Shown piece by piece: positions 1 through 7,370 of a stretch of 26,619 nt of DNA; position 1 is the stretch's first letter, and every line of letters begins with the position of its first letter. The translations under genes were made by a program, and so were the position numbers. Origin of the DNA: CAYLOC01 sp964385195 (lineage in GTDB: Bacteria > Actinomycetota > Actinomycetes > Propionibacteriales > Nocardioidaceae). The DNA is taken from NCBI GenBank assembly GCA_964385195.1, contig CAYLOC010000014.1, forward strand, positions 1 to 26,619. The letters are read 5' to 3'. The notes beneath the pieces are model-generated. The model was not told the origin of the DNA. It searched no databases and worked only from the letters and a program-made list of their open reading frames with translations.

Positions 1-473
1 CGGATCACGTGGCAGACGTCCTGACACAAGAAGCACTCGATGCACTTGCGGAACTCCTGGCCGCGGGTGACCTCCGACTGCGACATCCGGCGCTTGCCGT
101 CGGCGTCGCGGGGACCGAGTGACACCGCGGGCACCTGCTTGGCCTTCTCGAAGTTGTAGGACACGTCGGTGACCAGGTCGCGGATCACCGGGAACGTCCG
201 CATCGGTGTGACGGTGATGGTCTCGTCCTGCTGGAAGTCCGACAGCCGCGTCATGCACATCAACTTCGGCCGGCCGTTGATCTCGGCGCTGCACGACCCA
301 CACTTGCCCGCTTTGCAGTTCCACCGTACGGCGAGGTCCCCGGCTTGGGTGGCCTGCAGCCGGTGGACGGCGTCGAGCACCACCTCGCCGTCCTCGACCG
401 GGACGGTGAAGTCCTGCAGCTCGCCGCCGTCGGCATCACCACGCCAGACGCGCATGCTGAGGTCGTAACCCAC
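1..473 (-). CDS. sdhB: Succinate dehydrogenase iron-sulfur subunit, Sdh1 type (partial, C-terminus outside window)
   Basis: This is the electron-transfer subunit of complex II, passing electrons from the flavoprotein through Fe-S clusters to the membrane subunit. About 157 codons are visible and the reading frame runs off the left edge. The plant-type 2Fe-2S motif C-x4-C-x2-C (NCKAGKCGSC) is followed 12 residues later by a fourth Cys. Close to the window edge comes CIECFLCQDVC, the start of the second cluster domain. The GTG start lies directly after the sdhA TAA stop, with GAGGAGG upstream, so the two genes are translationally linked. The N-terminus (MGYDLSMRVWRGD) resembles mycobacterial Rv0247c rather than the classical SdhB, from memory of that family. 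Family assignment is secure; the subtype is inferred mainly from the sdhC neighbour. Confidence 0.93.
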   Translation of the reverse strand, partial: MGYDLSMRVWRGDADGGELQDFTVPVEDGEVVLDAVHRLQATQAGDLAVRWNCKAGKCGSCSAEINGRPKLMCMTRLSDFQQDETITVTPMRTFPVIRDLVTDVSYNFEKAKQVPAVSLGPRDADGKRRMSQSEVTRGQEFRKCIECFLCQDVCHVI

Positions 474-2354
474 TTAGTCCTCCTCGAATAGCTGCTTGAG
501 TTCGTCCGGCATGACCGGCAGCGGTTTGGTTTCTGAGTGCAGGTCGCCGTGGGCGTCCAAGGTCAAGATGATGTTCTTCTTGCCCCACTCGGGGTCCGGC
601 TGCGGGAAGTCGTCGCGGGTGTGGCCACCGCGGGACTCCCTCCGTTGCAGAGCGGCAGTGGCGATGCACTCCGACACCATCAGCATGTTGCGCAGGTCGA
701 TCGCGAGGTGCCAGCCGGGGTTGTACTGCCGGTTGCCCTCGACCTCGAGGTGCGCGACCCGCTCCTTGAGTGCCTTGAGGTCCTCCAGCGCCTGGGTGAG
801 CTCCTCGGCGGTGCGCACGATCCCGACGAGGTTCTGCATCGTCTGCTGCAGATCGTGCTGGATCGTGTACGGGTTCTCCCCGCCTTCTTCCTCGAACGGG
901 GTCAGTGCGTTCTTCGCGGCGGCGGTCACGTCGGCGTCGGAGATCTGTGGCCGGTTGTTCTTCATCTGCTCCGCTGCCGCCGCCGCGTCGACACCGGCGC
1001 GCGCGCCGAACACGAGCAGGTCACCCAGGGAGTTGCCGCCCAGCCGGTTCGACCCGTGCATCCCGCCGGACACCTCGCCGACGGCGTACAGGCCCTCCAC
1101 CGTGCTGGAAGCCTGGGTGTCGGGATCGACCTCGACCCCGCCCATGACGTAGTGACACGTGGGGCCGACCTCCATCGGCTCCTTGGTGATGTCGACGTCG
1201 GCCAGCTCCATGAACTGGTGATACATCGACGGCAGCCGTCGTTGGATGAACTCCGGGGTACGCCGGCTGGCGATGTCGAGGAACACCCCGCCGTGCGGGG
1301 AGCCACGACCGGCCTTGACCTCAGAGTTGATCGCGCGAGCCACTTCGTCGCGCGGCAGCAACTCGGGGGGACGACGGTTGTTCTTCTTGTCCTCGTACCA
1401 CCGGTCGGCCTCTTCCTCCGTGTCGGCGGTCTCGGCCTTGAAGTAGTCGGTGACGTAGTTGAACATGAACCGCTTGCCCTCGGAGTTGCGCAGCACCCCG
1501 CCGTCGCCGCGGACGGACTCGGTGACCAGCAGGCCGCGCACCGAGGGCGGCCACGCCATCCCGGTCGGGTGCAGTTGCACGAACTCCATGTTCATCAGGG
1601 CGGCGCCGGCACGCAGTGCCAGCCCGAACCCGTCCCCGGTGCACTCCCACGAGTTCGACGTGACCTGGTAGGACTTGCCGATACCGCCGGTGGCCAGGAT
1701 CAGCGTGGAGCTGGAGAAGACCAGGAACCGGCCGGTGTCACGCCAGTAGGCGAAGGCGCCGGCGATGCGGTTTCCGTCCTTGAACAGCTCGGTGACAGTG
1801 CACTCCATGAACACGTCGATGCCCAGGGACACGGCCTGTTGTTGGAGGGTGCGCAGCATCTCCAGGCCGGTGCGGTCGCCGACGTGGGCGAGCCGGGCGT
1901 ACCGGTGGCCCCCGAAGTCGCGTTGGGAGATCAACCCTTCGTCGGTGCGGTCGAACAGCGCGCCCCAGTCCTCCAGCTCCAGCACCCGTTCCGGTGCCTC
2001 CTGGGCGTGCAACTGCGCCATCCGCCAGTTGTTGAGCATCTTTCCGCCGTGCATCGTGTCGCGGAAGTGCACCTTCCAGTTGTCGTCCGGCCACAGGTTG
2101 CCCAGCGAGGCCGCGATACCCCCCTCGGCCATCACGGTATGGGCCTTCCCCAGCAGCGACTTGCAGATCACCGCGACCTTGGCGCCGGCCTCCTGGGCCG
2201 CGATCGCCGCGCGCAGGCCGGAGCCGCCGGCGCCGATGACGAGCACGTCGTACTCATGGGTCTCGTAGCCATGCGGGCCACTCGGGGCGTCCGGATCGGT
2301 CACATTCCCGGTCATCGGGTGCCGCGAGGGGTCTGGTCCGTGCGTCTCAGTCAT
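474..2354 (-). CDS. sdhA: Succinate dehydrogenase flavoprotein subunit, Sdh1 type
   Basis: The 626-residue flavoprotein oxidises succinate to fumarate on the cytoplasmic side of the membrane. An N-terminal Rossmann motif (VIGAGGSGLRAA) binds FAD. KAHTVMAEGGIAA contains the His expected to carry FAD covalently. HPTGM, SVRGDGG and the GSNRLGGNSL stretch belong to the substrate and FAD site. The C-terminal region has the helical domain of the family and ends in EED. The ATG follows the sdhC TAG stop with no spacer, and the gene's own TAA abuts the sdhB GTG, so all three subunits are read from one transcript with no gaps. Length and motifs are normal for the family. An N-terminal extension of about 30 polar residues precedes the FAD domain. 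Confidence 0.96.
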   Translation of the reverse strand: MTETHGPDPSRHPMTGNVTDPDAPSGPHGYETHEYDVLVIGAGGSGLRAAIAAQEAGAKVAVICKSLLGKAHTVMAEGGIAASLGNLWPDDNWKVHFRDTMHGGKMLNNWRMAQLHAQEAPERVLELEDWGALFDRTDEGLISQRDFGGHRYARLAHVGDRTGLEMLRTLQQQAVSLGIDVFMECTVTELFKDGNRIAGAFAYWRDTGRFLVFSSSTLILATGGIGKSYQVTSNSWECTGDGFGLALRAGAALMNMEFVQLHPTGMAWPPSVRGLLVTESVRGDGGVLRNSEGKRFMFNYVTDYFKAETADTEEEADRWYEDKKNNRRPPELLPRDEVARAINSEVKAGRGSPHGGVFLDIASRRTPEFIQRRLPSMYHQFMELADVDITKEPMEVGPTCHYVMGGVEVDPDTQASSTVEGLYAVGEVSGGMHGSNRLGGNSLGDLLVFGARAGVDAAAAAEQMKNNRPQISDADVTAAAKNALTPFEEEGGENPYTIQHDLQQTMQNLVGIVRTAEELTQALEDLKALKERVAHLEVEGNRQYNPGWHLAIDLRNMLMVSECIATAALQRRESRGGHTRDDFPQPDPEWGKKNIILTLDAHGDLHSETKPLPVMPDELKQLFEED

Positions 2355-3140
2355 CTAGAAGAACCTCACATCGGTGATCGCGCCTCCGGCGACGAGGCGG
2401 ATATACAGATCGGTCAGCGCTACGAACACCAGCGACGCCCACGCGATCTGGCCGTGTTTGGCGTTCAGGGGTGTAGCCAGGCTCCACAGCTTGTAGCGGA
2501 TCGGATGCTTGGAGAAGTGCCGCAGCCGGCCGCCGATCGCGTGCCGGCAGGAGTGGCAGGAGGCGTTGTACAGCCACAGCAGGATGGCGTTGATGCACAG
2601 GATCAGGGTTCCCAACCCGGCGTGGCCCCAGTTGCCGTCGTGGTCCCGGAACGCCAGCACCGCGTCGTAGGTCAGCAACGCGTTGAAGATCAAGGTGATG
2701 TAGAAGAAGTACCGGTGCACGTTCTGCACGATCAACGGGAACTTGCTCTCGCCCTTGTACCGCTTGGCCGGCTCGGCGACACCGCACGCGGGCGGGGAGA
2801 AGAAGAACGAGCGGTAGTAGGCCTTGCGGTAGTAGTAACAGGTGGCCCGCAGCCCGGCCGGGAAGATGATCACGATCAGCGCGGGCGTGACCGGGGCGAT
2901 GCTGGGGAAGATGTTGTAGCCGCTCCCGGCAGCGCAGTTGGTCGGCAGACAAGGGGCGTACATCGGTGAGAGGTACGGCTCCCAGTAGTAGTTGTTGTTC
3001 ACGAACACCGCGTAGGCGAGGTAGATACCCACGATCGCGAGCGTCCCGCCGTACGCCGCGGGCATCACCCACCAGCGGTCCCTCCGCAGCGTCCGGCCCT
3101 CGACCCGGGCCCGTCCCGGCCCCAGAACTCCCGTTGACAA
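2355..3140 (-). CDS. sdhC: Succinate dehydrogenase membrane anchor, Sdh1/type F-like
   Basis: This 261-residue membrane subunit should pass electrons from SdhB to quinone. I chose the TTG start because GGAGGAGGT sits 6 bases upstream; the open frame extends further but has no such site. About five hydrophobic segments are visible (near residues 26-47, 81-100, 138-160, 172-192 and 225-245). It does not look like the small cytochrome b556 SdhC/SdhD pair. Instead it resembles mycobacterial Rv0249c, a single larger anchor. A striking Cys/His cluster, CHSCRH at residues 195-200, lies at the end of a helix, and H142 lies at the start of an earlier one. C64 and C69 form another close pair. For M. 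smegmatis Sdh1 a membrane-embedded Rieske-type 2Fe-2S cluster has been reported, and these residues are plausible ligands here by inference. Confidence 0.85.
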   Translation of the reverse strand: MSTGVLGPGRARVEGRTLRRDRWWVMPAAYGGTLAIVGIYLAYAVFVNNNYYWEPYLSPMYAPCLPTNCAAGSGYNIFPSIAPVTPALIVIIFPAGLRATCYYYRKAYYRSFFFSPPACGVAEPAKRYKGESKFPLIVQNVHRYFFYITLIFNALLTYDAVLAFRDHDGNWGHAGLGTLILCINAILLWLYNASCHSCRHAIGGRLRHFSKHPIRYKLWSLATPLNAKHGQIAWASLVFVALTDLYIRLVAGGAITDVRFF

Positions 3141-3256
3141 CCTCAGACCTCCTCCGGTGCCCCCAACTGGCGCACTTCCTGTCTGTGAGCATTCTGACCA
3201 TATCGCCGGACGATGCGCCATACCCCCGCAGGGGCATGTGACACGCCCCACGCATC

Positions 3257-3317
3257 GTGCTGTGGCAGCAGTTTGTTGTATACGGGCGCGGCTGACAACG
3301 AACTGCTGCCATAGCAC
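3257..3317. repeat. Large inverted repeat in the sdhC / small-protein divergent control region
   Basis: Arms at 3257-3279 and 3295-3317 pair over 23 positions, with G-T pairs only at 3262/3312 and 3274/3300, around a 15-base spacer. The left arm core reads TGGCAGCAGTTTGTTGT. The repeat lies between two divergent genes, so it is not a terminator. It sits about 117 bases upstream of the sdhC TTG and 58 bases upstream of the small ORF at 3376. It could be an operator for a dimeric regulator, a pair of sites, or a cruciform or RNA structure in a leader. It does not fit the Rex or CRP consensus sites I know. The rest of 3141-3375 shows only the sdhC ribosome-binding site and a small CCCC-GCA-GGGG hairpin near 3225. 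Confidence 0.75.
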
Positions 3318-3375
3318 CCGGGTACGGCGTGGCGGGGGTGTGAATGCACCGGTGCGAGGTGGCACAGTAGGGGTG

Positions 3376-3624
3376 ATGACCGCACGAGTGACGTTCCACG
3401 ACGCATCGGACGCCGAATCCCTCGCGCAGTTGCTCAGCACCGCCGGCTATGACGCCGGCGTGGAGCGGGAGCACGCGTCGGAGGACAACCCCGAGGACTT
3501 CGTGCACGTGGTCCACTCCAACGCCCCTCCGGAGGAGATCAACGAGCTGGTGGAGGATCTCGACGCCGTCGTGGAGGTCAAGGACCCCACCACCGGCGCG
3601 GTCGCCCGTATCGACCCCGAGTGA
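3376..3624 (+). CDS. Small acidic hypothetical protein
   Basis: I do not recognise this family. The 82-residue product is strongly acidic, has no membrane segment or signal peptide, and shows an alternating pattern (TARVTFHDASDAESLAQLL, then EEINELVEDLDAVVEVKD) that suggests a compact alpha/beta fold, perhaps ACT- or ferredoxin-like. That reading rests on residue pattern only. An in-frame GTG directly precedes the ATG, and no good ribosome-binding site is present. Codon use is normal for the region (mostly G or C in third position), which supports a real gene. It diverges from the sdh operon across the large inverted repeat and lies 45 bases before mshB, on the same strand. Confidence 0.7.
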   Translation: MTARVTFHDASDAESLAQLLSTAGYDAGVEREHASEDNPEDFVHVVHSNAPPEEINELVEDLDAVVEVKDPTTGAVARIDPE

Positions 3625-3656
3625 TCGGCCTCCCCTCCACGGCAGAGAGCAGGTCG

Positions 3657-3669
3657 TAGGCTGTGCCCC
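3657..3669 (+). promoter_or_regulatory. Probable leaderless promoter of mshB
   Basis: TAGGCT at 3657-3662 fits the actinobacterial -10 pattern TANNNT and ends 7 bases before the mshB ATG. There is no Shine-Dalgarno sequence before that ATG. The inference is a transcript starting at the A of ATG. No convincing -35 element is seen. Confidence 0.55.
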
Positions 3670-4611
3670 ATGGCCGAAGGAAACCTCGCGGACCGAGCGG
3701 ACCGACGCATGCTCTTGGTCCACGCCCATCCTGACGATGAGTCCATCGGTAACGGGGCGACGATGGCCAAGTACGCCGATGAGGGCGCGCAGGTCACACT
3801 GGTCACCTGCACCCTGGGCGAAGAGGGTGAGGTCCTGGTCGACTCCCTGGCCCACCTGGCCTCCGATCAGGAGGACGGGCTCGGCCAGCACCGGATCGGG
3901 GAGCTCGAGCAGGCGATGAAGGAGCTGGGGGTCACCGACCACCGGTTCCTGGGCGGCGCCGGGCGGTACCGCGACAGCGGCATGGTCTACGCCGAGGACG
4001 GCAGTGCTGCGGTGCCCCCGGACGTGGGGGCCCAGACGTTCTGGCGGGCGGACCTCACCGAGGCGAGCACGCTGCTGGTGGAGATCATCCGCGAGGTCCG
4101 GCCGCAGGTTCTCCTCACCTACGACGAGTTCGGCGGCTACGGCCACCCGGACCACATCCAGGCACACCGGGTCGCGATGTACGGCGCCCTGCTGGCCGCC
4201 GCACCGTCGTACCGTCCCGACCTGGGGGAGGCATGGGATGTGGCGAAGGTGTACTGGACCGGGATGTCGGAGGAACGGATGCGCGACGGCCTGCGTCGGC
4301 TCCGCGACAGCGGGGACCAGACGACCTTCGAAGGGATGGACCCCGACGGTCCGCTGCCCCGGTTCGTGGTGCCGGAGCGGTATCTGACCGCCACCATCGA
4401 CGGCGGTGACTACGTGGAGGCGAAGATGGCCGCCATGCGAGCCCATGCCACCCAGATCTCGATGGAAGGGCGGTTCTTCGCCCTGTCGAACAACCTCGGG
4501 CGGGCGGTCTGGGGAGTCGAGTCCTACCGGTTGGTCAAGGGCCGTCCGCACCCGGACCCCGCCACCGGGAAGGAGTCCGACCTGTTCGCCGGCGTGCTCG
4601 CGAGCGGGTGA
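3670..4611 (+). CDS. mshB: N-acetyl-GlcN-Ins deacetylase (mycothiol biosynthesis)
   Basis: MshB removes the acetyl group from 1-O-(2-acetamido-2-deoxy-glucopyranosyl)-myo-inositol, the second step of mycothiol synthesis in the cytoplasm. The protein is 313 residues, normal for the family. The LmbE/PIG-L zinc motif AHPDDE is at residues 19-24 (H20 and D23 as ligands, D22 as probable base), and GHPDH is at 158-162, giving the third ligand H159. The C-terminal FALSNN region also matches MshB. The ATG at 3670 is preceded by a leaderless-type hexamer rather than a ribosome-binding site. The stop overlaps the start of the next gene by four bases (GTGA). Mca, the related mycothiol S-conjugate amidase, is the alternative, but the genomic context and C-terminal sequence favour MshB. 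Confidence 0.92.
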   Translation: MAEGNLADRADRRMLLVHAHPDDESIGNGATMAKYADEGAQVTLVTCTLGEEGEVLVDSLAHLASDQEDGLGQHRIGELEQAMKELGVTDHRFLGGAGRYRDSGMVYAEDGSAAVPPDVGAQTFWRADLTEASTLLVEIIREVRPQVLLTYDEFGGYGHPDHIQAHRVAMYGALLAAAPSYRPDLGEAWDVAKVYWTGMSEERMRDGLRRLRDSGDQTTFEGMDPDGPLPRFVVPERYLTATIDGGDYVEAKMAAMRAHATQISMEGRFFALSNNLGRAVWGVESYRLVKGRPHPDPATGKESDLFAGVLASG

Positions 4612-5018
4612 GTTCCCCCCACACCCCGGCACGGCCGCCCGCGCCGACACGCGGCCGGGGGGTCGCCGTCATACTCGCTCTGGTCCTGGCGGCTGCGGCA
4701 GGATTTGTTGCTGTGGTCTTCGCGTCGTTGGTCCATCGGATGGCGTGGCGCCCCACGGACGGCGTCACCGTGCCCTGGGGACTGGTTCTGGCGCTGCTGT
4801 CCGCGGTGAGCCTGCCCCTGGTGGCCCGGCTCTACTCCCGCGTGGCCGGGGGCGGTGCGGCCGCCGGCTGGATCGTGGGCCTCGGGCTGCTGCTGGAGAA
4901 GGGTCCGGGCGGTGACTTCTTGCTGGCGGCGGACTGGCTGGGCCAGGTGTTCTTGTACGGCGGGGCCATCCTGGTCGTGGTCACCGCCGCGTGGGGCGGG
5001 AAGGGAGCGGGCCGATGA
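4608..5018 (+). CDS. Small four-helix membrane protein (DUF6113-like)
   Basis: This 136-residue protein has a short Pro-rich cytoplasmic-type N-terminus followed by about four hydrophobic helices (near residues 18-41, 57-78, 82-98 and 110-128). It resembles the DUF6113 proteins found directly after mshB in Streptomyces and relatives; that identification is from memory of gene order and pattern. The GTG start overlaps the mshB stop (GTGA) and its stop overlaps the next ATG (ATGA), so it sits in a tightly coupled three-gene operon. No catalytic motif is visible. A role in the envelope, or as a partner of the VanW-like protein that follows, is possible but unproven. Confidence 0.8.
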   Translation: MSSPHTPARPPAPTRGRGVAVILALVLAAAAGFVAVVFASLVHRMAWRPTDGVTVPWGLVLALLSAVSLPLVARLYSRVAGGGAAAGWIVGLGLLLEKGPGGDFLLAADWLGQVFLYGGAILVVVTAAWGGKGAGR

Positions 5019-6688
5019 TCGGGCTGCGCCGCCCCAAGCGCGTGTACGTCGACGACCTGCCGCGTACCCATGACCTGCGTTTCCTGATGTTGTTCGTCGT
5101 GCTGTTCGTCATGGCATTTGCCGCAATCTACGCCGTCGGGTACGTCGCGACCGGCGACAAGGTGCCGGCCCGTACCCGGGTCGCCGGGATCGACATCGGC
5201 AGTCTCAGCCGTCCCGAGGCGGCCGCCAAGCTCCAGCACACGCTCGGCAAGGACCTGCGCAAGGAGATCGTGCTCGTCTCCGGGGAACACCGGTTCACGA
5301 TCACGCCGTACCGGGCCGGGCTCCGGCTGGACGTGTCCGCCACCATGGATGCGGTCATGGGGGGGAACGACTGGGACCCTCGCCATATGGTCAAGGTCGT
5401 GCTGGGCGGCTCCAAAGTGGCCCCCGTTCTGCAGGTGCGGCAGCCAACGCTGGTGCGGGCTCTGGAGCCGGTCTCGGAGAAGTTGCGCAGTAAGCCCGAG
5501 CAGGCCACGGTCACGTTCACCGGCGGCAACGCGTCGGTCCAGCCCGGCACCCCGGGACATGCACTGGATCTGAACAAGACCGTGCAGCGGATCAAGGCCG
5601 CCGTGCTGGAGGGAAAGCAGCGGGTGCGACTCGCGTTCCAGCCGGTCTCGCCGGTGGTGACCAGCGCCGAGGCGCAACAGTTCGCGGACAACGTGGCCGC
5701 CCCGGCCCTGAAGAAGCCGGTGACGATCGACGTCGGCGACGCCACGGTGAAGGTGAAACCGTCGGTGTTCGGTCCGGCGCTGCGGGCACGGGTGCATCTG
5801 GGCCAGCTCCACCTGGCGGTCAACGCCAAGAAGCTGTACCAGCGCTCGCATGACCTGCTGGCCGACCTTCCGAACAAGGCCGAAGATGCGCGCCTGACCT
5901 GGCGGGACGGCCACCCGGTCGTCGTCGACGGCAAGGACGGCGTGAGCGTCACCTCGTCGAGCTGGGCCGAGGCGGTCATGCGAGCCGTGGGCCGCACGTC
6001 CCGGCACGCCACCGTGGAGGTGCAGAAGGTGCGCCCGGACGTGACCGCTGCCGACCTCCGTGACCTCGGTATCGATGAACGGCTTGCCGAGGCCGGGGTG
6101 CCGCTGCCGGCGGACTCGGCGTACCTTCCCGGCGTGGCGAAGGCGGCCAGCCAGCTCAACGGGGCCGTGATCCGGCCCGGCCACAACTTCAGCTTCTTGT
6201 CGCGGGTGGACACCTACCTCGACTCCGACACGCTCTCCCTGGTGGCGACCGCGACCTATGCCGCGTCGATGCGGGCCGGTCTCGTCCCGGTCGAGGTCGC
6301 CGCACCCGTCCACCATGACCCGCGACTGCCCGTCGGCCTGGACGCCCGGGTGGTGACCGGTGGGCAGGACCTGGTGCTGCGCAACGAGGCCGACACCGGC
6401 GTCTACGTCCACGCTGCGCTGGAACAGGGAGCCGATGGCGGCACGTTGGTGGTGGACCTGTGGGGCACCAAGCAGGGGGACGTGGACATCGACGTGTCCG
6501 ACCCCTACAACAAGACCCGCCCCGAGACCGAGCATCGCAGCGGGAAACAGTGCCGTCCCCGCCCGGGCGAGCCGGGGTTCGAGGTCGACATGACCCAGAC
6601 CGTGTCCAAGGACGGCAGTGAGGTGCGCACGGTCTCGCTGCACTCGACGTACCGGCCCCTGTCGAAGGTGGTGTGCGGCCGGCGGTGA
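5015..6688 (+). CDS. Membrane-anchored VanW-like protein with repeated peptidoglycan-binding-like domains
   Basis: The 557-residue product has one membrane helix (residues 22-45) and a long extracytoplasmic part. After the helix, VAGIDIGSLSRPEAAAKL matches the opening of the YoaR-type putative peptidoglycan-binding domain, and a second such unit is likely before residue 380. The C-terminal part carries the VanW signature region (AASQLNGAVIRPGHNFSFL, then GLDARVV, and LVLRNEADTGVYVHA). The usual VanW motif around GGGxCQ(V)ST(T)LYNA is degraded here to SLVATATYAAS, without the conserved Cys. The start ATG overlaps the preceding stop and follows GGGAAGGGAG. The function of VanW domains is not established; a cell-wall role is likely from architecture. 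It converges with the next gene, with 7 bases between the stops. Confidence 0.85.
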   Translation: MIGLRRPKRVYVDDLPRTHDLRFLMLFVVLFVMAFAAIYAVGYVATGDKVPARTRVAGIDIGSLSRPEAAAKLQHTLGKDLRKEIVLVSGEHRFTITPYRAGLRLDVSATMDAVMGGNDWDPRHMVKVVLGGSKVAPVLQVRQPTLVRALEPVSEKLRSKPEQATVTFTGGNASVQPGTPGHALDLNKTVQRIKAAVLEGKQRVRLAFQPVSPVVTSAEAQQFADNVAAPALKKPVTIDVGDATVKVKPSVFGPALRARVHLGQLHLAVNAKKLYQRSHDLLADLPNKAEDARLTWRDGHPVVVDGKDGVSVTSSSWAEAVMRAVGRTSRHATVEVQKVRPDVTAADLRDLGIDERLAEAGVPLPADSAYLPGVAKAASQLNGAVIRPGHNFSFLSRVDTYLDSDTLSLVATATYAASMRAGLVPVEVAAPVHHDPRLPVGLDARVVTGGQDLVLRNEADTGVYVHAALEQGADGGTLVVDLWGTKQGDVDIDVSDPYNKTRPETEHRSGKQCRPRPGEPGFEVDMTQTVSKDGSEVRTVSLHSTYRPLSKVVCGRR

Positions 6689-6695
6689 GGCGTCG

Positions 6696-6932
6696 TCAGC
6701 CGCGCCGGCGCGATGACGGGGGCGGGGGGATCTCCTTGCCGGTGACCACCTCGTCCAGCGGGATGTCCACGACCTCGCCGTCGCCGCGACGTACCTGCAG
6801 CGACTCCTCCCCCCAGTGTTCGAGGATGCCCAGTACGTCGGTCATGGCCGGACCGCCGCTGAGGCCGCTCTGGCCCGGTACCACTCGGCGTACGATCACG
6901 CGTCGGCCGACGAGCCCTGGGTGCAGTGGCAT
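6696..6932 (-). CDS. Small protein resembling the N-terminal domain of Rv0428c-type acetyltransferases
   Basis: This 78-residue protein starts MPLHPGLVGRRVIVRRVVPG, continues GGPAMTDVLGILEHWGEESLQVRRGDGEVVDIPLDEVVTGKEIPP and ends in an Arg-rich tail. The pattern looks like the small beta-barrel that precedes the GNAT domain in some actinobacterial acetyltransferases such as Rv0428c (from memory). No acetyl-CoA binding part is present, so it should not be called an acetyltransferase. GGAGGAGG precedes the ATG by 8 bases. It diverges from fdxA across 98 bases. A neighbour of this kind next to fdxA is, I believe, common in actinobacteria. Its role is unknown; a nucleic-acid-binding SH3-like fold is one possibility. 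Confidence 0.78.
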   Translation of the reverse strand: MPLHPGLVGRRVIVRRVVPGQSGLSGGPAMTDVLGILEHWGEESLQVRRGDGEVVDIPLDEVVTGKEIPPPPSSRRRG

Positions 6933-6935
6933 AAG

Positions 6936-7027
6936 GGTCCTCCTCCGGTGCGAATCCCTGCCAACCCCGTCCGGGAGCAGTGAAACCGCTCCAGTACGTT
7001 TGTAACAGCCCACACCCGAGGAGGACC
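6936..7027. promoter_or_regulatory. fdxA divergent control region with mirrored ribosome-binding sites
   Basis: The bases around the two divergent ribosome-binding sites form an inverted repeat: 6936-6950 pairs with 7013-7027 over 15 positions with one mismatch, because both genes use nearly the same CACC-GAGGAGGACC leader. TACGTT at 6995-7000 fits TANNNT and could be the fdxA -10 element. No clear -35 box is seen. Confidence 0.45.
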
Positions 7028-7030
7028 AGC

Positions 7031-7360
7031 GTGACCTACGTCATCGCGCAGCCCTGCGTCGACGTGAAGGACAGGGGATGCGTCGACGAGTGTCCGGTGG
7101 ACTGCATCTACGAGGGTGCCCGGATGCTCTACATCCACCCCGATGAATGCGTGGACTGCGGGGCGTGTGAGCCGGTGTGCCCGGTGGAGGCCATCTACTA
7201 CGAGGACGACACTCCGGAGCAGTGGAAGGACTACTACGACGCCAACGTCGAGTTCTTCGACGACCTGGGGTCTCCCGGTGGCGCTGCCCGGCTGGGGGTC
7301 GTGGACAGGGACCATCCGATGATCGCTGCCCTTCCTCCCCAGAACGCCGACGCAGGCTAG
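7031..7360 (+). CDS. fdxA: Seven-iron ferredoxin (3Fe-4S / 4Fe-4S)
   Basis: FdxA is a small soluble electron carrier. The 109-residue protein has C9, C17, C21 and C25 in the first cluster region (CVDVKDRGCVDECPVDC) and CVDCGACEPVCP in the second. This is the arrangement of 7Fe ferredoxins such as mycobacterial FdxC and Streptomyces FdxA, with the usual acidic C-terminal extension (YYEDDTPEQWKDYYDAN). The GTG start follows CGAGGAGGACC at good spacing. dapC begins only 10 bases after the stop, so the two genes are probably cotranscribed, an arrangement conserved in many actinobacteria. Which redox partner it serves cannot be read from the window. Confidence 0.95.
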   Translation: MTYVIAQPCVDVKDRGCVDECPVDCIYEGARMLYIHPDECVDCGACEPVCPVEAIYYEDDTPEQWKDYYDANVEFFDDLGSPGGAARLGVVDRDHPMIAALPPQNADAG

Positions 7361-7370
7361 CGAGGCGAAC

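Noticed and set aside
537..2969. Plus-strand open frame of 810 codons
   Set aside because: It lies antisense to sdhA and sdhC, which have clear motifs. Long antisense frames are expected in GC-rich DNA, and its product is low-complexity in Val, Gly, Leu and Arg.
3257..3317. Rex or CRP-type operator at the sdh region
   Set aside because: The arms contain neither TTGTGAA/TTCACAA nor TGTGA/TCACA half-sites in the right arrangement.
3138..3440. N-terminal extension of sdhC to the first ATG of the open frame
   Set aside because: The extension crosses the control region and reads as non-coding. The TTG at 3140 has a near-perfect ribosome-binding site.
2347..4650. Minus-strand open frame of 767 codons
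   Set aside because: It spans sdhC in another frame, the control region and the antisense of mshB, and shows no family motif.
4832..6643. Minus-strand open frame of 603 codons
   Set aside because: It is the antisense shadow of the VanW-like gene; His/Arg/Gly-rich without motifs.
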